DNA of 64,000 nt from Reticulitermes speratus (lineage: Eukaryota > Arthropoda > Insecta > Blattodea > Rhinotermitidae): contig JAJKFL010000012.1 in NCBI GenBank assembly GCA_021186555.1, forward strand, positions 21,773,711-21,837,710, written 5' to 3'. The notes beneath the pieces were generated by a model. The model did no database searches. It worked only from the letters and a program-made list of their open reading frames with translations, and was not told where the DNA came from. The position numbers and the translations under genes were made by a program. This document shows positions 28,901-43,577 of this stretch, one piece after another. Every line of letters starts with the position of its first letter. Within the stretch, counting starts at the first letter, position 1.

Positions 28901-31900
28901 CTAATTAGTGATAATTTTAACTAGAATTAAATTTCACACAATCTTTTATGCCCATACAAGCCTTTTTGACAAATACTGCAAAAAAGAGACAAGTAATTAT
29001 AGAAGCAGAGAATTTTAAAAACAAAATGGCATTGCGGGACAATTTTTTTCCCTTTCGGCCGTTGAGGACAATTAAATTCCTGGAACAGTTTTTTCCAGTT
29101 CAGCCATAAAGGGTTACAGATCATTCCAGTTTGAAATTCAGGCATTTGAATATCAACAGTAGATGCTGAACATCATGATCACCTACCTTTATGGCTAATT
29201 TCCAGTTTCTCACACTGTCGTTCACTGTCACTCCTCTCTGTCTCTGCTGAATGACAGATGCCATTTTCACCCTGGAATCTCACTGTCACAGGGATAAATT
29301 CAGGAACATCTGGATTCAAGTTTTCTCCTACATGATGGAACTCAATGCCGTTCGGGAGTTCAGCCACATCAGCTTCTAACAGCGGATCTGATTGAAGTGG
29401 AAATGAGTGAACGTTTGCTGGAAGAGGTGGTGGCGGGATCTGATGAACAGGTATACTTGGAGGGAGTGCAAAGTGTGCAACACCCCCAAATTCCTGACCA
29501 GGCACAATCATCCCAACACCATGATGCTGGCCTGTGCTGAGGAACTGTTTGCTGGCATCAATTATTGGCCACTTTGTTGGATTTTTCATGGTTCGGACCT
29601 GTAATTTAAAAATAAATAAATAATGTCACATAAATAAGAAATTTCAATACGGATATACAATTACAGTATCCTAGACTAATTTAATAAGATGTAAAACGTA
29701 GTCTTCCCTGTGCTCAAATAAGAACTGTACCATAAAGGTCGAGGTGCACACCACACACACACACACACACAATTTTGTGCCTTATTTTTAAAACCTGCCT
29801 TCCATAATATACATGTCTTCAAATGTTTATGGCATTTTTAACTCTCCACAATCCTTCCACAACCCCAAGAAAGACACCTTGCAACCCAAGGGATGTGCAC
29901 CACTCATCTACAGTACCTATGGTGTATACTGGTAATGCAGATGCAGATCAGCAACTCGGACTCACAATTAAACACTTTTAACCAACAGTCCCCAGGTTTG
30001 CCATCTTCCTTAAGTGTTAAATAAAACAGCAATCATCAACACTTTCAGGTCTAGAAACAAACACTGTGTTTGGATGTGCCTTACGGTCTCAAGATATACC
30101 TTGAAATCATTCAATTCGAGATCCGCGGAGCTTTTTATAGCATCAATCACAACCTCAAGGTCTGTAGTCAATGCCCGGACTCGATGGAATGTTGCTATAA
30201 GATTAATCGGTAAGTAGCCTTCACTGTCCATCTTACGACGGAGGAAGAAGTCTCGTAGCAAGTTCTCGTCACTGAAGTAGTACTCTCTACAACCACAAAA
30301 ACAGAACACATATTTCTCTCTTTAATATTCCATCTGAACTGTTCATAAGCTTTGAAGTTCTGTGGGTGCAATGAAGTACATCATTACTTCTTTAAAAGAT
30401 TCAAGTTTTCTGGCATGTTATATCATGTCAACAGGTAAATACAGTAAAACCCTGATTTAGCAAAATTCCGGATTTAGTGATGATTTTTTCATGTCCCGGC
30501 AATAGCTCCATAAAAACAAATAAACCTCCATTTAATGAAAACCTCGATTTAGTGAAATATATTCTAATCCCCCAGCAATTCATTAAATAGGGGTTTTACT
30601 GTAATTACTGACTCTGCGAAGGACTGTAGTGACTCTGTCAATCAAACCAAGTCCAGAAGACTCGAATCTTCAGTAACAATGCTGTGAAAACCGAAAATCA
30701 CACATACTTCATTGAACATCTGCTCAGAAACCAATACAGAAATACAGTACATGAGACAGTCATCTGTGTTCCGACCAAAGTTCCTACCATTTCTTCCAAC
30801 TGCTTCTTGTAGATGATGTAAAACAAAACAAAATTTCACTCACAAACTGTTCCATTAAAGATATTTTTAAAAATCGGGGCTGTGCACTTCCTTCAAGTCA
30901 AATAATTGTCTTTACCAGACAACAGACCAAATTAGGACTCAATGGTAAACAGCACAGGACCCAGGTAGTACACCAACCATGCCCAATCACTACACGGCAA
31001 TCACATGATTTTAAAGGGAGGTTGTGTGTAGTCCAAGAACTTTTAAAACATCATACATGGTGTCAACAACCCATGTAACCACAATCAGAATACTCAGTAC
31101 ATGAAAACCTAAAAACTTACATTATTTTACCCTTGTTAATAAAAATCAAACATGCACTTCTTTTACAACTTCCACTTTACATTCCTCCCTCATAGTAACA
31201 TGCTACATCTCATATTCATACACATGAAAACTGCAAAATTACTGTTTTGCAAAACAATGCAATACAAAATGAACTATGATGACAACAATGCCAGTGGCGG
31301 CCCCAACCACCGTCGCCACCGCGGCCGCCGCTGCCACCACCATAAGTTATTCTTCTCTTAATTCCACTATCAACCTCACTTATATTTGTCAGTGTGCTTT
31401 TGCACACAGTTTGATGGACATTCTCAATGAACCTGTTACATACCACTACAGCAGTGGTTCCCAAAGTGGGCGGTACTGCCCCCTGGGGGGCGGTGGGATT
31501 ACCGAGGTGGGCGCTAATAGGTACGAGAGGTGGAAGGGAGCGCTGTTTTTATCACAGGGGGGCGCTAGTAGATAAGTAGTGAATTTATTTTTATAATAAA
31601 ATTCAAATAAAGTAATATTTGTGTTAAAAATAAAAAATGAACTAAATTTCTTAGTATTTTAATTTATGAATCTTATTCACGCACATATTATTTTTTTAAT
31701 AAACTATTGCTAAATGAATTATTGTTAATCATAAAAATATAATAAATTCTAATTTATTAATTAACACATAAAACATTAAGTTTAACTCCTATAATTTTAT
31801 TTAAACGATTTTGTAAATATAAAATAAAAGTGGAAACAAAAGCGCATTTATGTTTTTTTAAAAAGGTTGGGGGCGCTGTGGGTGTGTATATGGAACCAAG

Positions 31901-34900
31901 GGGGCGGTGGACCGAAAAAGTTTGGGAACCACTGCACTACAGCATTACTTGCTTCTTCCTTCTGTTTAGTCTTATCTATAGTTACAGCATAGACAAATTG
32001 TGTTGTTGGCCTGGGGGTTAAACCTGCAATATTCGTTACAGTACACATGTTCTCCCTAAACACCAGTATACAGCAAGTGCCTGATTCAGGTCAATCAATT
32101 CCAGCCCCTTTTGGTTTCCTCAGAAAAAGATACTGTAAATCACAAACGTTAACTCACATTTTCCCTCAGTTTGAAATCACCCTCATTAATACAGCTTGCT
32201 CAGTAGTAATTTTAACACTCACCAGTCCCATATCAGTTGGGAAAAGAAGACAATTTGTTCAACATCACTGCAAGCTTTATACACTGTACAGGGGACATAT
32301 ACACAGATGTTCACACTACATTCTAAACATATTCCAACCCTCTTCAACTGAATCCTTTACTGTATAATGAAACCGATAACCAACAACATAAAGATTTTTG
32401 TAGACAAATAGTATTTTTTCTTTTCCTCGTATTATAAGTTCACACAGGTCCTTTACTGTTAACTTCCACAGCATGTGTTATGTACTAAAAATCGATAAAT
32501 ATCAAAGACATTAATTAAAAAAGACAATAAAATATACTCTCACATCCTTCTACCACACATATGCAACTGAAATAATTAGTTCACTGAAAATTCCTAACAA
32601 AATGGTTAGCTATATAAAAGAAATTAAGGTGCAACACAAATAAATTAAAATTCCTACACAAAACAACAGAGGACAGTTGATAAAGTTGTCTAACTGAGAT
32701 CAATCTTCAAACTTTAATGCCACACTATGGTTCATGCAGGCCTAGAATTGCACCTTTTCAATACAAATACCATTAGCACACCCTACATTAAAATTTAGCT
32801 GCCAGCACCACAGCAATAAAAGATTTAAATTTCTTAACTTCAAAGATTACAAGTGTCAGTGCTGGAATGATGCAGCAGGTGGTGTAAGAAATTTTGTTTT
32901 CTGAACCCAGAGGAGTCAAGTGAAAAAAAAAAATATTCTGCCACACCAGTAGCACAAATTTCAAATTGTGGGAACTGACATACAATGCCATTATACATCA
33001 CAATTTGTGAGTGCACATGAAAAGCTGGTCAAGACAGTGTAGCCATACAAGTCCCAGGGTTCAAATCTGAGGTTGAAGGATAATATGACTGTAAAATCTG
33101 CATTTTGTTTAGCTTTCCTAAGGACATGGTCGGACCATTAGCGGTCATAATGGATAAGCCTCTACCTTATGATTTTCTGTTGTTCAGGTACCAGCAGGTA
33201 ATTTGCCACATGCAAAGGTGTTTATGGTATTTGGGGGTAGAGTGCCCTGTCATAAATCAATTACAGCTTTACTTTAATGCATGTGGGGGGGGGGGGGGGG
33301 GGGGGGGAGCACTCTGGCCATCTTGGTGCCTAGTGCTGCATTGACTTGCATCCAGGGTTCAAGAACACACACAATCACAGAAGCTTGCAATATCAAAGAA
33401 ATAATCACTTGTAATGAAACAGTGTACTGATCTTGTGGTGGAAATAAACATATCAGTGATAATCCGCACCACTCTATGCACTATCCTAGCGTACTGCCCG
33501 TTGCTACTAAATACACATCAATTTCCCTGAGAAACTCTCATGCCGTGGCTGTCAACTACCAGCACCTAGCTGTCCTTTCATGACCTCCACTTTTATTCGC
33601 CTACCCAGCTGACAGTGCCCAACCCTTAAAAACTTGTAACAACTAGGTGTTGACTACAACAGCAGATTTGCTGTTTGTTCAGCTACAACAGTAATCAGTA
33701 CAATGGACATATCTTAAAATCAATAGTTGGTTAAACTTACAAAACAGGTAATTAATCCCAGGAACATTATAATATTTTTAATACATTATTTACATGGCAA
33801 GTAACCATAAATCCAGTACTGAATAAGTTTGTTTCAATACTCATTTTTAAAGTTAAACTAAATTTTCATAAATGATAAATAATGCAATTAAAACACTTCA
33901 ATGTTCATCAACATTGGTGTGAAAACCTCGAATTACTCACTCTATAATGACCAGTATGTTGCTTACAAACAGCAAACTCATGAAATCTGTTTGCTTGTCT
34001 CAATATTTAGGGTCCAGTCACAATCATTTGAACTTCAATCAGAATTTCAAATCATTTCTCCTTTAGATACAAGTTCAGTGCATCTTATTCTGCAGTAGCA
34101 AAGCGGTTTTATCTATCTTCTGCAAATATGAGGTGCATCCAGAGAGTAAGAACTGATCACTCATAGCAGTCGCAAAAGTTATGTGCACACTTGCTGTGGT
34201 GAGTCGTCTTCTGTATGTCAAGAGTAACATATGTATTGTGCAGTACGGTATCATAATTATTTTCCCATTCGCTGTAGTCATTAAAAGATGACCACAAAAA
34301 TTGAAAATCCCACTACCTACAAAGTTCAGTCGATGATATTAATTTTAAATAATAAAACTGTTTGTCTGGCAGAAATTCACAGGCAGATCATTAAAGTGTA
34401 TGGTGAAGGTGTAATAACGAAGAGTATGCGAGGAAATGGTGTAGGTCATTCATAGGCGGCGGGACAACGTGTGACTGCACGCTGCCACCCGTACACACGC
34501 ATTAGTTGAACAGTTCAAGTGGGAAATTTTTGAGTATCCTCCATACAGTCCCGACCTTGCACCAAGCAATTATCACTTATTTTCCTCACCTCAAGAAATT
34601 TTGGCCAGTCAGAGTCTGAGGAGTGACCAAGAGATAATAAAGAGATGTGCAGGAGTGGCTGAAATGCTTGGCATGAACCTTTTTCAATGCAAGCAAACAA
34701 AAGCTGGTGCCACGATAATACGTGTGCCTTAATTTACATGGTGACTATGTGCAGAAGTAGTTTAATGTAGGTACCAACATGGAGTAATAAAGATAGGTTT
34801 TGAGCATTCTTTAAATGCTTTTTACATGAAACCAGTTTTTACTTTCAGAACACACTACATAGCTGCACACTTCCCAACACTGTAAGCTGGACCTGTATAT

Positions 34901-37900
34901 CTCCATTTATTTTTTTTATTTATGTTATGTTATTTACTTATTTATTTATTTATTTATTCATTCATTCATTCATTCATTCAGTTCGGTACTTTTCACAGAT
35001 AGTCTTGTTCTACTGTTGAACTGAACTGCGCAAAGACCCTACCACTGCCACAATTTCTGTTTCTGAAGTCACTGTAACAGTTTTTTTTATCATCATTGAA
35101 GTTTGCACATCTCCAAGCACCATTTGAATTTATTATGCCCTGACTTCCTAACTAGCATCCCCTACTTAGTGTGGAAATTCCTGGTTTTGCTTTTAAGAAA
35201 CTTCATATAATGCAAATTGTATTGCATTGGGAATTACTCTACTACACTTTCACTTGGGACGGTACTTCTTTCATCATGAAATCACACCACTTTGCAGCTA
35301 CCATAAAACAGCCATGCAACTAAATTTATGACAAATTTCTATAACATTTCTCCCTTTCCACACAAAATAGTTAAAAATTTAAAGCAGGGCCAATGAAGTT
35401 ACATCATACTTCTATGACTTACAACTATTTCCAGCACACAAATCCCCACACTGTAACTCACCTCATATGCACCAACACTGTAACAATAAGGCAGACATTT
35501 CTCCTTGAAATAAGGTTGGTAACAGATTTCTGTGTTCTTCATTGCCACAAAAATAAATTTCTGACTTGACCTTCTTTTCAAGTGCACTCACAAAATATCA
35601 CTCCAGCTACCAGTTCAGAATTATACAGAAATGTGGTAAAAATTCTCCCCTTCATGCCACAGAAAAAACGTATTTCACATTCTACATGTATGGGGCAGTC
35701 ACCTACGCTTAAATCACAAAACTGAGGTTCCATGTCTCAAATCAGAAGACTTGTATCTCCCACTACTATAACTCTGGTCACAGCTGATGGGAACTACATG
35801 AAAAAAAATGCAATGGAAGGCCAATGGGGCACAGCACATGCATGTTATAATAGTGAATAACCCAGCCAATAAGTATTGATGGCTTTCTTAAGGCAGTTAG
35901 CCCACATACTCCTCCTACCAGTGCTGGAACATGAAAAGAGTGCTTAGTCATGTTATGAGTCACAGAGAGCAGGTGGACAGTGCATGTGAGAAATGTATTC
36001 TGCTGAATGAAGAGTACCTTTGCAAGTATGTGTTAGGGAAAACAGTTGCCAAAAGTTTCGTAACAATTATCCCATGTTAACATTACCACATATAAGAACA
36101 ACACAAAGAACAGCAAACAATTTTGAACAAAAGGTTGCGAGTGCCAGACAAAAAAAAATGAAAACGTTATATCTTAATGAAGAATAACTGGAAGATACTG
36201 GCACTCAAATGGAAACAAGCCTCAAAAAATCTTTGTACAAGCTGGCACTTCCAAATGAGCTGTCAAAATCCTCAACTCACAGGAAAACAAAACTTCCAAA
36301 ACCATGTCCATATAAAATCAAAACTATACGAGTCTTTTCTCTACACAGGGAAATGAGAAGCCAGCAAAAAAAAAGCCTCTAAATTCCTGATGGATGCAAG
36401 CTTCCTATGCAGCCATGATGCTGTGACAACCACCTTGCTCTGGAATACAATTAGAGGGTACACTCAGTATTATCTAAGTGAAGATGACATCTGGTCAAAA
36501 GAGACTGATAGAGAGGAATGACAACAATACTCACATTTGGTTTCGTACGTAGTCTTTCAGTGTTTGTTCATGCAAAGGCACATAACTGCTTTCATGGTAA
36601 AAGAATGGCCTCATAAATGGCATCATAAATGCTGACTGGTCAGATGGATCCCCAAATTTGTTCACCTGCAACAGTGAAAACACTTCCCATTTGGTAAAGC
36701 AAGTGAGATTCATTTGCATTTCATCATTCAGGCTATTTTGCTCAGGTACTGTGCTTTCTTCATGAAGTCCCACTCAGACGGGAAAAGAAGACAAAATTAA
36801 TACCGTTATCATCATTGCAAAGATAAACCAGTATTTGGAGAAGGAATGTTAACAGAGGCATCCTCAGGATAGAGAAAAACATACTGTTATCCTCCCTACA
36901 AGCCATTTTACAAAAAAAGCCCAAACTATGGCAGCCAGGACAGCATAGTCTGTATAGTGATTAGGCTGCAGGTTGGATGACACACAAATCACAATTCATA
37001 TTCCTAGCATGGGACAAGAAATTTTTCTCTTCTCCAAAGTGTCCAGAGCAGCTACCACGTGAAGCTACCAAACTATCTCCTCTCTCCTGCTCTCCTATGT
37101 ACCTTAAGTTGTTCCTCTACAACTACAAAAAATAACCTTTAACCCATCACCTGCTGCTTTAAATGACCTCTCCTGCATTGCATAACAAGTTATTTTACTT
37201 ACCAGGTGACAAGGCTGTTTGGGGGGGGAGATTAGTCACCAATCAGGCAGATGGGCTTCAATGAGCTACTAAAATGCTCCACAACTCTCCCACAGATGGA
37301 TGCCTACGTTTCTTCGGCAGTAAGGTCAATCTGAGAAAGGTAATTTCACACAAGAAGGCAGCATGTATGTGCTGTGCACAAACGTTTCCATGGAAATGAG
37401 TACCGCCCAAAGGTTTCTTTCTTTTGGCTTTCCCACTGTTGTGTGTGTAAAACTGCACATTACATTTTTCACACAATATTTCTGCTGTTCCGTTTTCAGC
37501 AGTCTAATATGGTAATTCCATGCACTACACAATACAGCAAAACTCTTTATTAAAACAACGAAATAAATATTTGATATGAAGACTTTTCTAAGCAACAAGC
37601 AGTTTTCCAGCTATTCAAGACATACATCACTCTGTAACCAAAAGTCCACAACTGTAGTTCATAATCAGATCAACATTATCTGTTTGCATTAGGTCTGCAT
37701 GCTGTTCCTCAGCAGCAGATCCAATAAGTGGAGAATATGGACTTTACCTGAGTGTATTCTGTTGGATAATCTGGATAATCGCAATCACCGTGGCATGGTC
37801 CCCCTCTTCGGTAACTTCCCCGCCCCACACCTCGCCCTCCACCACGTCCACCCCTTCCTCTGTGTCTAGGCCCACCACGACCACCTCGACCATGTTGGGC

Positions 37901-40900
37901 CCCTCTGTCCAAACCATCAGAGTTTCTCCACCTGTCACCATCTTCGTGACTGTAGTGATCAGATCCTGTAAAACAGTCTTATTAGCTGCCATATGACTAC
38001 AGTTACTTCTCTTCTATTATCCATGGTTGCAATCAAAACCCTCTATGGAACACAGCAGCTGTCCAATAAGCTCATACGTAATGTTCTAAATACAGTCATC
38101 CCTCACTTTTCACGGGATTAGGTGTTCCAAGACCTCTGCAAAAAGCAAAAATCGGTGAATAACTGACCACTCCCAAAAACAATGTTTTAGTATTCTACAG
38201 TATTTTTCTTTCCTTTGCAGAAACACTGTGATGGGGAGCTGCTTCTATTCTTCTTCCCTCAACTCCCTGAAATCATGTGGTATGACTCAAAAGACCTGTT
38301 AGAGTATTTGAACAATTCTGATGCTCCTATCCACTGAAGAGTCCTCCAAGTGACGTATTTTTATTCTTTGGTTGACACAGTGAACTTGTGAAACCACAAA
38401 GTATAAACCCGTGAAAAGCAAGGGATGACTGTACAGAATTCTGCTGAACGAAAATTCATATGTTCTGCGATGTGCTGCTGTGCTGACAGGCAAAAAGTTA
38501 CTGACCTTAAACAGAAGCATGCTGCCTCCATCTTCAAGGTATAGCATATGCAACTGCCATCCCTGACGATGAAGGCTGCATGCACCTCTGAAAAGACAGT
38601 AAATATTCACCAGTCTGCACATTATTAGGGGAGATGGGGGCACATTTGAACGACGGGCACTTCTGAACAAATTAAATATTCTGCCATACATTTGAAAGTG
38701 TATGTCACTGTTTTCAGATTTCAGAGTGGCACCCCAGCTCAGCAGCTGACATCCACTTTCCCTCCATTTAAGTGTTTACTGTGGCATAGGCGAACTGACG
38801 AGCACTCGGTTATTCACAAAGTAACTTTCTGAATTTTGACTTCTAAGCGGTTTGTGTCAGCACTGTATTTGTAGAGGTAAGTTTGATTATGTTGTATTAT
38901 ATCCCAATAGGTCTTGTATCTTGTAGTATTTGTATATCTTTTGTAATTATTCCTTGTTTGTTATAACAAAAGGTCATGTTTCGTGTTTGCACGTGTGGTA
39001 GATTTGAACACTGCATTGGGGGGCACATATGAACCGTGTTCAAATGTGTCCCACCCCATATGCACGGTATCACCTTTTGTCACTTTTCCTCCCCACTGCT
39101 CCCATCGATTACAGCCACTGGATGTAGGAGTGATGGGACCATTTAAAGGAAAATTACGTGTGGCGCAACATGACAGGATAGCTGCTAATCCCAGTAAAGT
39201 GATAAAAATCTATGGCCTGGCATCACTGACAAATACTGCATATCAAGCTCCTTTTACTGCAAACAATATAAGAGCAGCTATTGATGAGCCTGGTATATGG
39301 CCATTCTCAAGTCTTGCCTTCAGTGATGAGGATTTTGAACCGTCACTTGTTGCACCTACGGACAAAGAACTTCCTTACCAAATCTCTGTTCCTTCTGATA
39401 GCACCCCTGTAGCACAAGAAATTTCTGGGACTAGCAAAGATAGCCTTTCACCAGAAGATGTGCGTATCTTCCCAAAACCTGGACCAAGATGTGAGAAAAG
39501 ACAAAGGAAGAAAGTAAAGTATTGCATTTTAACCGATTCTCCAATTAAGGATCGCACAGAACAAGAAACACTTGCAAGGGCAGCTGCAAAGAATATACAC
39601 AGCAAGGGGGCTAAAAATTATAGAAATAAAAAATGGCAAAAGAATGCTACAAAGAAATCAACAATTCCTTCTTCAAGTGAATGTGATTAAAAATTTTCAA
39701 TTCAAGACAGATCAGAATTGAGGATTTATTAGATGCACCCGAGACAAATGAAACTCAAGCAATAACAGCAGATGATTTTGTGTTGGTTTGATTTGCTACT
39801 AAGAAAACCAAGGCCATATGTTCGGCAAGTTGAAGAAAAGGAAGCTTTCACATATGAGGTGGAATTTATGTGGAGATATAGTAGGATATAGAAGTTTTCT
39901 TTTTCTGATAAAGATGACGTGAATGAAATAGAAAAAGAAGACACTGTGGCAAAATTTCCATGACCAATTTCTTCAGGTGGGACAGCACGGACTACAACAC
40001 TGAAATATTTTGGTGTTAATTTCAGTTTGTTTGAGGAAAGAATTATGTAGATTGAGTAACAGTATACTTTTATGGAAATTTAAGTTCATTTACATTCAAA
40101 TACTGTCAATATATTTGCGTTCAGAAGTGCCCCATGGCTGTTAAAACGTACCCAATCATGAGGCAGATTTTTACATGATGCATCATCAGAGATGAATATT
40201 AATTATAGACAAATGTGTCTCAATTTTGTGGTTTAAACATATTTCATGTATGGAAGATACTATTCCCTTTCAGCATCATACCATTTATAGTGAATAAAAT
40301 GTCTTATATAGGCTTCAGAAAATGTATTCTAAATGTTGTTCAAATGTGCCCCCATCTCCCCTGCAACCATGAAAACTACATCAACATTGCTGTTGAGATT
40401 CCTAAGTCTTGTAATTCTGCTGAGTATTTTAACTTGAACTACTTTCAAGAGGATCACAACTAATAACAAAGATAAGTGAATATTCTGTTACCAATTCAGT
40501 CCATATGCCCTTGTATGTCTTATATAATTAGAGATAATACAATTTAACAAATGTAACAACAAACATAAGGGAGTGCTTTGTTTCTGAAAGATTTGTAAGG
40601 GGACTGAGAAAAGATAAAGTAAGTATAAAAGAATAATACTAAATGAAAAAAAAAAATTTAACACTGCAGATGTTGCTGTGACAAGCTACTTGCAATACAT
40701 AAAAATGGGAAGCTCAACTTGACATAACACAAAAGATATAGACGCAGCACTTACCATGGAATCCATTCCTCTCTCTGTAATGTCCACCATAGAATTTTGG
40801 CGATCGTTCTCTCTTTCCACAGGACTTGGCCAAGTCAATGTCCAAAGGAAGCCATTTCTGCTTTGGATCTGTTGACAGACAAAAAATTATGTTGAATTAA

Positions 40901-43522
40901 TGTCAACTATAGTAATTTGTAACTAATTTCACACTTACTGACTTTCAAAAACTTTAACTTTCTTCTGGCAAGGTCAATATCATGTGACGATTTGTTAATA
41001 CAGGCTACAATGTTACTGCAAGAAACAAAGGACAATATCATCTGAATTAGGAAATTCAAAGCTTATAATTCAATTAGGGCAGAAAAGGTACAAATGTTAC
41101 CTCAATTAAGAATACCGAAAAACTCTTGTTACTTAAAATAAGCCTGATCCAGATTCAACTCTTCTGGGATATGACACTGTGTCAACCAACAAATAGTTAC
41201 TAATGTTTTGCAAGGGCTTTCTGTCTCCACCTTCATGATCTATGCAGAATGCAGACGGTGGCATGCACTGCCAAAATATGGGTAATTATTTACTGATCAA
41301 TAAAGCATCATACCCCAGAAGAAAACCTCACATCCTGCGAGTGTGATATAACCATACATACATACATACTTGCAAATGCAGAACTTGATAGTGGATAAAC
41401 CCAATACATGAAAAACTTAGTACATGTACCAGTTTCTAAAAAATCATGAAATAACAGTTATCATCATCACATGCAATAGGCTGCATCCAGGGTAACATAG
41501 TCAGTATAGCAAGTAGGCTAAAGCCTGGATGGTCTGGCGTTCGAATCCCAGCAGGAGCAAGAGATATGTCTTCTCCAGAGTTTTCAGACGGAATTTTGGG
41601 GCCAACCCAGCCTCATATTCAATGGGAACCGGTGTTTTTCCCCACCAGTACAGTGGCCAGGGCGCAAAGTTAGCCACTCACCTCCATTCAGTGCCAAGGT
41701 TAAGAATGAGTGGAGCTATACCTCTACTACCCCTACATACCTTCGTTGCATGGACAGGAAAACTTTACCTTTTTACATGCAACAAGCATACCTGAGTGTT
41801 ACAAACATAACACAGAAAAATTTTCTAAACCAATAAAATAATACTCCAGTAATCATGACGTCCTTTCAAAGGAAAATTATCTGGTTTCCAAAGGTAAATA
41901 AAACGCAAACATTATAAAACATGGCACGGAACTGACAAACATTATAATTACAAAACACCTGCTAAATTCGTAAATGGCTGTACTATCACACCAGGGGTCC
42001 GGTGGCACAGTTGGTTGAGGCACTGCGCTACAAACGGAACGTCGCGGGTTCGATTCCCGATGGTGTCACTGGAATTTTTCACTGACATAATCGTTTCGGT
42101 CTGGGGTCGACTCAGCCTCTAACAGAAATGAGTACCAGGAATCTTTCCTGGGGGGTAAAGGCGGCCAGTGCGTAGGGCTGACAACCTTACCACCTTCATG
42201 TGCCGACTGTCTAAAAACCTGGGAGCCTCGACCTCCTGGAGCCCTAAGGGCCTTCCTAGACCTGTATGGGACTGCTTTACCTTACTATCACACCAAATAC
42301 AACAGCAGTGTCAACACTTAACCAAGCAATGTTTACTGCACCAAATACTACACCAATGTTGACACTCTGAAGCAATGTTTACTGCACCAAAACTACAGAA
42401 ATGTCAACACGCTCAGTGAAGCAGTGTTTACTGCACCAAATACTACAGCAATGTCAATACTCTCAATCATGAAAGATTCGCTGCACCAAACACTACAAGT
42501 GTCTACACTAAATCAAGCAACATTTACTGAACCAAATACTACAGCAGTGTCAACACTCTCAGTGAAGCAGAGTTTACTGCACCAAATACAACAAGTGTCA
42601 ACACTCTCAACCCAGCAACATTTATTGTATTTCATCCTACAACCATGTCAATTCTCATTCAAACAATTGCAGTTTCACTCACTCTTTTTCCTCCTCTCTG
42701 CTGCCTCTGGTCCTGCAAGCTGGCTGGAGCCCTTATACTGGTCTTCCACAAAATCAGAACTGTCATTCTGCACAGAAGGGAATGGACCATGTGCTCCTTC
42801 AGTGCTTGTACTACTGCTACTGCTTCCTGCATTTCCCTTCACATGACCATTTTGTTTTGCCACTGGTAGTGCATTACTTTGGCCTTTCTTCTACACATTA
42901 AAATAAAATCAGTGCATTAGCTTCATATGTCTCCCAGCAATTTTTTGTTTCTAATCAAATGCTCCACGTACCTGAACTTTCCCTACTTAAGAACAGTAGA
43001 CAGACATAATCTCACACCTTATACACAAATGTAACTATTGCACAGAAACACAGTGCAATTCTGATTTGTAATGACAACAAACAAATCAAATTTATTGACG
43101 GATTCTCCAAAAGTTTAATTAATGAGATCACAACAATACCCTAAATCCACGATGTCAGAACTACCGGTGGTAACGTGCAAAAATTATGTTATGATAGGCG
43201 ACCAGAGCCTATATGGTGACAGGCTAACTGCTTCAGCTCTGGCACAGCCCACACTGAGGCCAGGAACACACTTCAAACACAAAAAAGGAACTAAAACTGT
43301 CCCTGTTCAGTGGATTTCATAGCTGGTTCCTCTAACATATCCTATACCACTGTACTGTTCTGTACTTTTAGTTCACTCGTATCTCAATGACTTCATCAAG
43401 AGAAATTTGTCTCCTCCAATTCATAAACCAATTTTTTACCCAAAATTCTATAGGTAACTAACTATACATCGATGTAAACAATAAAATCACAGACCTAATT
43501 CTTCAAAGCATGAAATTCGTTT

Positions 43523-43577
<55 letters not shown>

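Noticed and set aside
37744-37992. 82-codon minus frame overlapping the RGG exon
   Set aside because: It is a shadow of the RGG exon. The RGG frame joins both neighbours in phase, and this one does not.
38983-39690. A domesticated host gene from a pogo-like transposase
   Set aside because: The frame lacks the DNA-binding and first catalytic blocks, its start lies in terminal-repeat-like sequence, and the C-terminus continues in broken frames.
41994-42066. A functional tRNA gene
   Set aside because: A and B boxes are present, but no full cloverleaf was found; the sequence continues into a SINE body and has a target duplication.
42424-42846. 140-codon plus-strand frame
   Set aside because: It covers the minisatellite and the antisense of a LARP1 exon; no domain.
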